Below, one piece after another: positions 54,394-64,000 of a stretch of 64,000 nucleotides of DNA. Position 1 is the stretch's first letter. The number at the start of each line of letters is the position of its first letter. The position numbers and the translations under genes were made by a program. The notes beneath the pieces were generated by a model that saw only the letters and a program-made list of their open reading frames with translations, was not told the DNA's origin and did no database searches. Origin of the DNA: Clavaria fumosa (taxonomy: Eukaryota > Basidiomycota > Agaricomycetes > Agaricales > Clavariaceae); contig OX637794.1 in NCBI GenBank assembly GCA_951802425.1, positions 806,001 through 870,000 of the forward strand, given 5' to 3'.

Positions 54394-55500
54394 TCAATCT
54401 TCAAGGAGGAAGTCCCAGTTGGACGGCGCGTCCGGGAGGGCGCCCTTTCGCCCCACCACCGCGGGGCAGCGGCAGCGCAGCATGCGACGGAGCACCTCAC
54501 GGCCTGCGCGCTCCGGCGCGCCCGCGACGACGTCCCACATGCGGAACTCGACACGGCCTGTCGTTGTGTGCACGACTACCTCGTCCTCTAGCCCGCCCCC
54601 GGCATCCGTGTCCTCCATCTGGCGGAGTTCCTGCTTGCGTTGTTGCGGGTAGTAGCGGTAGTCGTACTCCCCCGACGCGGACGAGCCGTACTCGGTGTCG
54701 CTGTTGCTAGCGATTGTGCTGCTGCGCGCATCGTACTCGCGTCGGTGCGGGCGTGGCGGAGTGTGCCGTATCCGGACATGCGGCATGATGTTGTTGTGGA
54801 ACCCCGCGGAGAAGCGTGCGCTACGCAGGCTCGCGCAGCGGATGCGCCCTTTGAAGTCGGATGGGAGCCATACGGTCACATCGGACGTGTGTGCCTGTAC
54901 TTCAAGATAGAAGTGCATGCGTGGGAGTGTTCGGCACTGCACAACAAACAACAAAGAAGCTTCGCGTGAGGAAAAGGATAATCGTGATTCTGTGCGACGC
55001 ACGACTTTGAGCTTGACGGGCCCGGAATCGCTGCGGACGAACATGTTCATCCTGTGTCCGGTCGGCTGGACGCGTGCGCGATAGTGCGGGAGGGCAAGGG
55101 CGCAGTCGATAGGGGAGGCCCCGGACTCAGCGATGAAGTCCCATTCGGCGTGCGGATGGTATTTCACCTTGTGCGTGCCGACGAGATGCCTGGACTGTGA
55201 GGGGACTAGAGTCAGTGACGCTGGAGAGGGGCAGATGAGGTGTGCTCACCATTAGAGGGTTCTTCTCGTATGAAGAAGACTAAGGGGCTATGGATCAGCG
55301 TTGGGGGGGGGAAGGTAAGGTATAGACGCACCGACTCTGACTCTGTTGACGCTGGGGTAGCGCAGAAGTGTGACGATATCGACAGCGAGTGCATAACTGC
55401 ACGAAGGAGACGATGAAGGGACGTTGAGGTAGAGGTGGAAGGAGACGAAGGAGGCGGAAGGGACGGCGGTGGTGGTTCGGAGTCCAGCTGTTTGCGGTAA
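54394..55500 (-). CDS. DUF7330-type protein, start uncertain
   Basis: The last exons (55167-54394, with a frame-preserving 66-bp intron GTGCGTCGC to TTGTGCAG at about 55002-54937) encode the beta-rich module VKLKV, HFYLEVQAHTSDVTVWLPSD, FKGRI and, later, DEVVVHTTTGRVEFRMWDVV, which I associate with the Agaricomycete-expanded DUF7330 family. Between the two halves is a Ser/Tyr-rich insert (SDTEYGSSASGEYDYRYYPQ). The C-terminus ends NWDFLLED. Upstream exons near 55330-55480 (VSFHLYLNVPSSSPS) are probable, but I cannot fix the first exon or start codon. Function of the family is unknown. Confidence 0.6.
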
Positions 55501-57397
55501 GAGGGTGAGGGGGGGAGAGGAGAGATGAAGCGGGGGTTGGCCGAGATTTAGGCAGGGCTTTAAGGACAGTGCTTGATTCGGGCGTGGTTGTTGGCCCGCA
55601 TTCGCTCGCTTGCTCGGAGGGCCCTGCCCCATTTGGCGTGTCTTGTACTTAGTTGGCTCGGAGTCACACAACAACAACGGCGTAACGCTCGCTCCTGACT
55701 CGGTGCTGACTTTTGCAGGCAAAAAAGGAGCGACTGGTTGCCTCGGGTCTGGTGTGTTGCAGGGCCATTGTCGAGCTCGAGGAGAACGGCGAGGGGGCAA
55801 CACGCCAGATGTGTCATGACTTGCATTACGCAGACTCACGTGATCAATAACCTGGTGCTCGAGTGGGTCTACACTGCAATATCAATCCTTGGGACCTGGC
55901 AGGCCCAGGGATTGATGTTGGATCTGAACCGCTGATGAACATCGATGGTCATTGATGCTATCAGCACTATCATCAAGGGGGCCACCCTCAGCGCTTAGAG
56001 GAGAGCAACTCCAGCAACGCAGCGGTCGGGATCAATGACACCATCTAAGCTCGTCCTCGTCGTCAAGACGTCCAAGGGGAAAATCGTACCCTTACAGTTC
56101 TATATCGTAACCGTAATACTCTAACGACCTCCTCCGTGACTCAAAATCGGCGTTTTCTGTGCCCCCAGAACCATTACCGCGCATGCACTGAATCCCATTC
56201 GCCGAGCGGAGAACAAGGACCAGCGGTGGAACACAGCATGCCGGGATGAATCAACTGGCGCTTCCATTCAGGCGCGCGTGTTTCGCCCGTGGAATGTGTT
56301 ACCTAAAAAGGGGTCCCAGCCTTCCAGCCTTCTACCGCATCGTCGCGTGCATATCGCGTGCATATCGCGTTGTGTAGCAAAAAACAAAGGCTCAAGGGAA
56401 GTCGCGCTCCCCGCTCACGGCGTGCACTATGACTCAATGTTAGCACCCGTAAGGACCCTATATACATACAGCTAGTTCGGGCGACGTCGAGTGCTCCTTC
56501 CCTTTTCTTTGTTTTTTCTTGACTTTTTAAAAAATTGGCGCGCCCACGACGCCCGCACCGCACCCGCGCCCAAAATCAAAAGCAACTGCATTGAAAGCCC
56601 CCCCCCGTTTAGGACACAGAAGAATGCTCCTCGAGCGCGTGGCCGAAAGAAGGGCTCATGAAGGACAGAATGACCATATCCGTAAAAGGTCCCCCTTTAC
56701 TCCTTTGTACCTTTTGCGGTTTCGTGAAATGTATTGATCGCACCGCGTCGGGCCCAGGCTCCGATGCACATCATCGTTTTCGAACAAGTTTCATTCGAGA
56801 TTGCACACCCGTGTTCGTCTCCGCTGTTCTGTCCTCTGCATCCGCAACAGGGTGATAATGAAACTGCTCGAATGCAACGTGTACAGTTGTCCTTTCACGT
56901 TTACAAGATTGATGAGGTGCGCTTTGTGTGGGACGTTCTTTCTTCTTTTCGTGTCGAGCATAAAGACCGCGGCGGAAGGCCGCGCTAATGCTTTGTCTAC
57001 CTACAACAGCAGCCGTGCAAGCGATTTGTTTCGCCCTCATCTACGTACCATAGTAGCTGTTCGAGCAACTTATTTTCACAGGAAGCACAAGAGTACTTTG
57101 CAGACGCGAGTTTGTGTTTGACCTACCCACATTCGAACTACCAGCATGCATTACTAACTGTACTGTACCTTGTAATAATTTATTCGTTGTATTGCATTTT
57201 GCCGATGTATTGAGCTTTGAATATCTCAGCAGCACCCAATAGAAAAAGCTGCGCATCTTTCAAGCGGGGTTGACTTCTTCTTGTGTCTGTTTCAATAAAT
57301 TTTGGGCACAAGACGTATGGTGAGAGTGTCGTGAATTGCTGCAAACGCGCCCCCACCCATCCTCTCAAACATAACACCAGCCGCTCATCATAGATGT
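55501..57397. other. long intergenic region
   Basis: No recognisable coding domain, tRNA or element end is visible. Very short frames, a C-run at 56599-56606 and a few AT-rich tracts are present. It may hold the promoter and first exon of the DUF7330-type gene and the NOT4 3' UTR. Confidence 0.5.
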
Positions 57398-60300
57398 CTA
57401 TATCTCGATCGCCACAGGCCGCAGCGTCTGCATCTTCTCCATCATCTCCCGCACCTCCATCTCAGCAAACGCCGCCGCCTCCTTCGCTACCGTCAACTTC
57501 TTCTCCAGTTCGTCGACGTTCATCGGTCTATACTCTCCTGTACCCGCATCGTCCACCTCATCGATAACACCGCTCTTCTCATCATCCAGGATTAGCCCAA
57601 TCTTGTCAAACCGCCTCAGACTGTTCACCGCACGAGGGAGGTGTCCGTGCGAGTCCCACCCCTCGTCGTTGCACGCCAGCACCGCGCGGACGGCGGCCGT
57701 GTTGATGTCGCGGTGTAGCTCCTCCAGCTTCGACAACTGCACCTCCATCCACCGAGCGCGACGCTCCAGCGCGAGCGTCAGCGCCGCCACCTCGTCCTCC
57801 TTCACTGGCGCGTCCGCCGCTCCCTTAGCCCCGCCTGTGCCACCACCCGCGCCTGGGGCAACGACACTGCCCTCGTCCAAGAAATCATCCCCCTTCAACA
57901 TATCACGCAGCACCCCGTCGAAAGAAGAGCTGTCGTCCCACGTGGTGCGCGGCAGCAACCGAAGAAGGTCCGAGATAGTCTGCGTCAGCGTCTCGAGTAG
58001 CTGCTGGAACGACGACACGGCGTTGTCGATCGAGCCCGATGGCATGTTGTTCGCGAATGAGCTGCCGCCAATCGAGAGCGCAGAGAGCGCGTGCACGAGC
58101 GGCCCGTACTCGAGCGGCATCTTCGCTGCCGGGTTGATCCTGAGTGGATCGAAGAACGGGTGGTTCGGCAAGTTCATGCCCGGGTTCTGGATTGCGATCT
58201 CTTCGAGCAGCTTGGCAATCGAGGCGGGTGGGTGTGCTGAGCTTAGGTCCACGGAAGGCGAGCGCGAGTTGGTAGCGCTGGATTCGTTCGTCGCTGGTCC
58301 TTTTACAGCGGTGGCAGATTCCGAAGGCGAAGGGGGACGAGGAACTACTGTTGTTTCCGAAATAGGTTCATCTTTCGAGGTGCGAATCGGTTTCGACGAT
58401 ATGGCTTTATTCTTTCTCGGTTTCTTCGATAACAAAGGAACCTGAGTGACCACTTCGAGAGCAGCAGCGGCGACCGAAGCCTTGGGACCAGAGTTGGGCT
58501 TCGGTGCGGAGGCTTGCTTGCCCTTTTTCGTCTGTACGCTTGTCTCTTCCCCTACCTGAGCCGCTACTTTCCGTTTACCTTCCTTCTCCTTGCCTTTCTC
58601 AGTTTCTTCCAGTTCTTCTGCCTCCCGTCTCTCTTCCTTTTCGTCCCCATCTTTCTGTCTCTCCTTCTCCTTCTCTCTGCCTCGCTCCTTCTTTTTATCT
58701 TTGGGCTTCTCCTTCTCTTGCTTCCCTTTTTCCACATCGGCCTCTCTCTCATTAACAAGTCGCTCTTTTACCTCCTTTTCTGTTTTCATCTTCTTCCTGT
58801 CCAGTTTCTCCCGCACAGCAGGGGCGCTGCTCTCTGGTTGCGCTTTCTCCTTCTCCTTCTCCTTGTCCTTTTTCTCCTTTTCCTTTCTCTCCTTCTCCTT
58901 CTCCTTCTCCGCCGTCGCTGACCTCCTCTTCTCGCTAGCCTTTTCTGCCAGAAGCCGGGCTTTCTCCGCCATCTTCGCTGCAGCCTTCTCTTGCGCTGCT
59001 TTCACCCTCTCCGCTGCTTTCTCAGCCGCGGCAGCCTTCCTCTCCAGCCTCAGCTGCGTCTTGCTGTCAACGCTGCCCGTCGATGCGTCCTCGGCCGCAA
59101 GGACTGGATGCTCAGGGACCAGAGCCGGGAAGTCGGAGGCAGACAGGGGTGGCGGCGAAGGTGGTGTAGGGACTGCAGGTGCCCAAGACATGCAAATAGG
59201 AAAAAAAAAAAGGGGGGGGGGGGGGGGGGGAAGAAGGGGCAAACACGTCAGTCTCAAAGCCCAAGCAACAAGACGATGGAATTTCGTCCCGCTCCGTGAG
59301 TCAGAGGAGGAAGACATGCCCAAATAGCGACACGGAGGGACGAACATCACATGTCATAGATATTCCGCACTGGGAAAATGTGACGTTCGGTACCCTGATC
59401 CAGGAGTCCCTGCGGGTGGATGGGTGGGGAGGGCAGGCCACTCACCATGAGCGAGTCCGTTTGGTTGCGGACGGTCCGGCTGAACTTGCGCAGATGCGGA
59501 ACTGGGCGGTGGGAAAACGAGACCAGGAGGAGGTCCGTATCCGTAGTGACCATTGTCTAACACCGTTGGACTAGCATAAATCCCTTCTGAACTGGCTGAA
59601 GGTACAGCAGGCGACGCGAAACTCGCAATCATAATCGCAGGATCATGAAATTGCTGCGATCGAACCTGCGGGAACTTGTACTGCGCAGAATCCACGTCTA
59701 GAACAGGCGCGATGAGATAACAACAAGCGCGTATGTTGCGCTACCCACCTGTGGATCTAGACATAGGCAGTGTAGTCCTCCTGTCAAAACCTGGTTGAAT
59801 CAGGTCTCTTAACTGGGACTCGCTCACACCCGTGTCGAACGGTTGAAAGCGACTTTGATGCTGCGCATATGCAGCTTGTGCCTGCGCGTGCTGCATGAGA
59901 GGTGTTCCAATAGCCGAGGCGGTTTGTGGGTAGGCATAGTCAAGCTGATGCCCAAGCGGAGACCATTGGGCGGGAGCCGAGGCAATCTCAGGCGCGTTGA
60001 AGAACGAGAAGTGGCTTTCGTTGTTGCTCAAGGACGATGGCATGTGCAAGGGAGAAGAGGTCGTCGTAGAGCCCCGCCGCCCTTGAGCGAAGCCAAAGCG
60101 TGACATCTTGCGCCCAGAGTCGTCATCTAGAGGCGAGGGTTGAGGTCTCCGCGAGGAAACGGCTTCATTTGTATCGGCGAAAGGATTGAATGTCCCAGTA
60201 TAACTAGAAGCACTAGGTGTTTGTTTCTCTACTGGTGGTACTCGTATCGAGAGCGGATCGTATATTGAGCGAGCGGAATTGAGCGAGTAGGGGATGGTTG

Positions 60301-62399
60301 ATGGAGTCATGAATGTAGCTGAGTGTACCTGGCCTGATATCGACAGCGTTGGGAAGGAATCGAGGTAGGAACTATGAAAGGGTGAGTTTGCTCCCGCTTC
60401 AAAGCCTGGAAGCTCATTGGTCTGTTGAACTTCGTCCGGTATGACTAGTTTGGGATCCAGATTGAAGCTGAACCCTCCGGACTCGCCGCTTCCTTCGCCG
60501 CTGAGGGTCTGAAGGGTGCGGTCAAGGTCGGGGAAGGGACTTATGGTCGTTGATGGGGCCAGACCATCACGCCGGCCTTTCAATTCGTCAAGAAGAGCGC
60601 GAGCAGCGGAGGACATTTGGTATGAGGATTGCAAAGCTAGCAGAGGCGTCTGAGGAGATGTACTGTCGATGCGTGGCGGTCTGCTGGGAGCCAGAATTCC
60701 AGGAGGCGCGGACGGTACAGTGGAGAGTCCCGGTGGTACGACAAATGCCGCCGGTTGCACAGGGGCAGCCAACTGTTGTACTCTCGGTGGAGAGGCTGGG
60801 GAACTGTCCACAGGTCCAGACCCCACATCAGATTCCATAGCAGCCGAAGAAGTGGGAGAGCGAGGTCTTCGAACCGAAGTACTGTCCTTCTGACGTAACG
60901 CCTTGACATCCGCGGGAGTCGCGGGTCTCTGAGGTAACGGAAAGGAAGGAGTAGATGGGCGGGACGAAGAACCTTGGGAAGGACTCTTCACAGTTGACGG
61001 GATTTTGCGATCTGGACCCGGTCGGCTCGTGAAGCGAGGTTCGGTGAGACCAGGTGGGATGTTACGGTGTCGCGAGCTTGTACCACGCCGCGGCTGCCGA
61101 TGGGTCGAAGAGATGCTAGATTGATTCATGGCATGAACACTTGAAATTGGTTTGCTACCCCAAGCAGCAGTTCTCGGGAGTCCTATGTTGTCATTGAGCC
61201 GACGAAGACATCCGGTTGAAAAGTCTTACCATCTGCTTCCTCGCTCTTCTTTGTCGCCCTCCGATTTTCCGTGTCCTTGATGGTGTGTTTACTAGCGAGG
61301 GGGCGGTCAAGAACCACTACTACCAGCGGTGATGGCTACAAGAAGGACGCACAGTGTTGTCAAATCCTCTTTCGTGAAGCAATCCTTCTCGTCGCCCCAC
61401 TCATGAAGATTCTTGCAGCTATGATCTCCACAAGGCTGAGAACGGAGGAAACTCATGCAGTACTTTGTGGTGCCATAACTTGCTCTCATGACTTCTCGTC
61501 CACCACTGGGAGACGGTGCACCATCTACAGCACCAATGGTTCGCGCGGCATCTTCACGACGATGGAAGGTAATGTACAAGCCCACAATAGGTGCGCCGCC
61601 TCCAGAAGGTGTTCGTTTCACAAGCAGTATCTTGGAAATTTTCCCATATTGCCCAAAGTAATCAGAAGAGCGAAGAGTTGGGATGAGCTTGGAGGGCGCA
61701 TCAGCGCAGGGTGACAGATAGCTCAACATAAAGAACGTACTTCTTCCTTGGCAAATCTAGGACCAATGCCGACGACGTATACGACATTGCGTTGTACGAC
61801 TCTCAAATTTGCTAAGTGGCGTCTGCCAAGGGCGTCAAGCTCTTTACGTTCGCGCTCCCTTCGTTTCTTCTGTTGAGTGAGGCGCTTGTGGCTTTGGATA
61901 GACGGGTGAGACAAGGTTTGAATAGCTGATGCTGTGTCTGGAGGCACTCACTCGTCTGGTGCAATAGGCTTGAATTCGACCATTTCGTCCGAATACTCTC
62001 TACGACAAGCTGGGCAACGTCCATTGAGATTTTCCTTGATGTGGTGCCAACAGAAGCGACATATCTTAATGAGAGGTACATTAGGGAGAGCATATAACCA
62101 CTTGAAGGATCCGAGAACATACTTGATAACCGCAGACACATGGTTTAAAGTTGACGTCGGAAATATCCATCTCCTCTAGACAAAGCGGACATTCTGCATC
62201 CTCCTAATTCGGGATACACATCGCAATTCGAATCTACTTGCATTACGCGAAGAAATAATGGAAGACGAACTGTTTCATCGTCGCTCCAATACGCGTCCTG
62301 GACTCCTGCAAGAACGTGTGATTTGGACTGAGAAATGGATATGATTGCATTAGGAGCGGGGGCCGGAAGAACTGAATGTGAATGTGATCTCGAGGCCAT
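57398..62399 (-). CDS. NOT4: CCR4-NOT subunit NOT4, E3 ubiquitin ligase
   Basis: Start MASRSHSHSVLPAPAPNAII at 62399. Exons 62399-62271, 62203-62123, 62064-61952 and from 61891 onward join in frame. The C4C4 RING spans exons 2-3 (DAECPLCLEEMDISDVNFKP, CVCGYQ, CRFCWHHIKENLNGRCPACR). Then come RVVQRNVVYVVGIGPRFAKE and an RRM (YFGQYGKISKILLVKRTP) followed by a CCCH finger (CMSFLRSQPCGDHSCKNLHE), the exact NOT4 order. A long Ser/Pro-rich exon (61129-59741) and a Lys/Glu-rich coiled-coil tail (59180-57398, DFPALVPEHP then KEKEKERKEKEK) follow. NOT4 ubiquitinates ribosomal and stalled nascent-chain targets and links translation to mRNA decay. The mid and C-terminal exon joins (59740-59190) are approximate. 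A 16-base G run lies near 59214-59230, at the intron/exon border region. Confidence 0.93.
58560..59040 (-). repeat. Lys/Glu-rich coding low-complexity tract
   Basis: TCTCCTTCTCCTT-like C/T repeats on the + strand encode KEKEKERKEK-type charged helices of the NOT4 C-terminal tail. Length variation between strains would be expected. Confidence 0.75.
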
Positions 62400-63444
62400 T
62401 GTGCGGGTGTCTGTGCAATGCGGTGTGAAACCTGCTAATGTCGTGTATTGTGATTGCGATGGGAAAGGCGCGAGTGAAGGGCATATGCCCTTGAGGCGCG
62501 GGCTGTGTTTGTACCATAGTCCTTCCCACGGTATTTGGCTGGATGGCTGTGGCGACGCCACCAGTCATCGACCAGCCAACTTCAGTGGTGAAACGTTTTC
62601 AATGTCGTGCAATCAAAACCTCCACTGAAGAAACGGGTACATTCGAAAATGGTTGGTGCTCGGTAAAGATACGAATAACTCGCAAGAGACTGCATGCTTG
62701 GAGATTCAGATTCCTCCCTTTCATTGATGCTGGCGTCTCAAGCCTCGAGTCGGAGCAAGTCTCAAAGCCAAGAACTCAACTGACATTATTGCCTTTGGGT
62801 TGAAGACCTTTTCAGCACTCTTTCCCAAATCAATCTGCGGCGATCATATTCCCTGCCTGCTTCCGGAGCGCAATGAGCTGGCTCTCAGATCTGACCTCGA
62901 ATCTGTCTGAGCGCACACCCCACATGATGATCTCTCCCAATTTACCAAACGCTATATATGCCACAGATCAGCCAGGACCCAACAAAGAATGTGCATGGCT
63001 GTTCAGCCACCTTCTCCGTACCCGACGATTGATGCGTTCTCGTGCGGCTGTGCGAAGAACGAAGAATCTCGGGACGGAGCCACTCCACCGCTGCCCACTT
63101 TGCGTCTTCGTCTGCGCTTGGACTAGCTTTTTGTTGAAGCAGGGATTTCTTTCAAATTCTCTCCATTCTCCTTGTCCTCTACCCACATCGTTTGGACTGG
63201 AACCATAACGGGTGCGCGATGTGCAAACAAGGCATCACATTGCTAACCTTGAATTGGTCCTCTCTTCCGCTTCCGAGAGCCCTGTGATGAATTCCCCTTG
63301 ATCGCCCTGTCACGGTCCTTGCGGGGCAGTGCTGGCTCGAGACTTTAAGCAAACACTCTCAACTGAGCACTCTCACATAAATGGCTGCTGTGCTCGTTCT
63401 CAATTCCCCCGGGCCAACACTTACTGTCCGGTTCTACCACTATC
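62400..63444. other. intergenic between NOT4 and the secreted protein gene
   Basis: Several frames of 80-111 codons occur but none shows a domain, codon pattern or intron structure that I would call a gene. It contains the promoters of both flanking divergent genes. Confidence 0.5.
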
Positions 63445-64000
63445 ATGAAGGTTTTATTCGCATCTCTCTTTTTGTCTCTTCTTTCCCCCGCCATCACGTC
63501 AAGTATTTTGCCCCGTGCAGACACCCCTCAGTTCTACCTCTTCACTTCCAGCAAAAACGCGGCGAATTTACTTGTACACTCGCCTTCCATTTTTTCGTCC
63601 GCCATGCATCTTCCCTCATGTCTTATTAGCCTGTGCGAATCAGCACTACGGGAAGTGGCTTCACGTCTCTCACTGGCTCCGCACCCCCCGGTAAATTTTT
63701 CTTCTTAAAGGGGAAACTGGTAGCGGGTAAGTGATTATCACCGTGTCCTCCCAGACCGTGCTTGACTTCGCATGCTACAGCCCAAGCAGGCCCCAATCCA
63801 TTGAATGGCGTCATCAGCGCCATTCAGTTACCAGCCTGCGATAGCAATTGGGGGCAGCTCACTTTCTTGAGCAATCCGGGCATCTGCACGCATACCGTGA
63901 ACTTCCAGCTGCGGTCGAACACACTGAACTCCCAGTTGGGTGCTTTTTTGCTCATCGACAATAGCGGCGGCTTTTTCGCCTGCGGGTCTACTTTTGATGT
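63445..64000 (+). CDS. secreted protein of unknown function, 3' end outside window
   Basis: Exons 63445-63573, 63630-63726 and 63781 to the window edge join in frame (introns of 56 and 54 bp). The N-terminus MKVLFASLFLSLLSPAITSS is a classic signal peptide with likely cleavage after it, followed by ILPRADTP, resembling a dibasic/Kex2-like context only weakly. The mature part has STTGSGFTSLTGSAPPGKFF, QLPACDSNWGQLTFLSN, FQLRSNTLNSQLGAFLLIDN and GGFFACGSTFD, with cysteines that could form disulfides. I do not recognise a family; it is likely extracellular. Confidence 0.75.

Noticed and set aside
56590..56610. Telomere-like or G-quadruplex array near the C run
   Set aside because: It is a single homopolymer without repeated tracts.
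62543..62803. 86-codon + strand frame upstream of NOT4
   Set aside because: It has no recognisable domain and overlaps the NOT4 promoter region; kept as intergenic.

Overview
This window looks like a piece of an Agaricomycete (mushroom-type basidiomycete) nuclear genome. Host genes carry many 49-70 bp GT-AG introns. There is a NACHT-WD40 NLR-type gene, a DUF7330-type protein and compact housekeeping genes, next to a large transposon graveyard (Ty3/gypsy chromoviruses, a second Ty3/gypsy family, Ty1/copia, Helitrons).

Layout. 1-7.3 kb: a 42-bp minisatellite, a low-complexity block, an apparently intact six-exon NLR gene (helical N-terminus, NACHT, about 13-14 WD40 repeats) and a 43-bp minisatellite. 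7.5-18.28 kb: an old + strand gypsy relic whose integrase is split by chromovirus A (10305-16731; 5-bp target duplication). A's leader holds a 907-bp solo LTR of family B. A second + strand chromovirus fragment (D) follows. 18.28-38.67 kb: Helitron 1, with canonical TC start, terminal hairpin and CTAG end. It contains GC-rich exon-like modules, a solo LTR in which a complete gypsy element B (907-bp LTRs) is nested, a conserved block, and a PIF1-type helicase fragment split by chromovirus C (31839-37088; duplication CATTT). 38.67-46.25 kb: a second Helitron joined head-to-tail with no spacer, carrying a longer module array and running into a 5'-truncated copia element. 46.26-47.3 kb: a weak zinc-knuckle relic.

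47.4-64 kb: gene-dense host DNA with TBP, an unknown conserved protein, NTF2, RAD18, the CIA2/MIP18 iron-sulfur targeting factor, a DUF7330-type protein, NOT4 of CCR4-NOT and the start of a secreted protein. Two gene pairs share short divergent promoters.

Most notable: (1) element B carries, between pol and its 3' LTR and antisense to itself, a spliced gene with a Zn(II)2Cys6 cluster, acidic tract and coiled coils; (2) chromoviruses A and C show the signature of Tf1/sushi-type self-priming; (3) in-frame stops in B, copia and A are nearly all TGA at expected CGA arginine codons, one proven by direct A/C comparison, a C-to-T at CpG signature; (4) the Helitrons contain repeated polypyrimidine-AG / D-S-G-N-rich / GTGCGT modules, several of which are phase-symmetric and look like duplicated exons.
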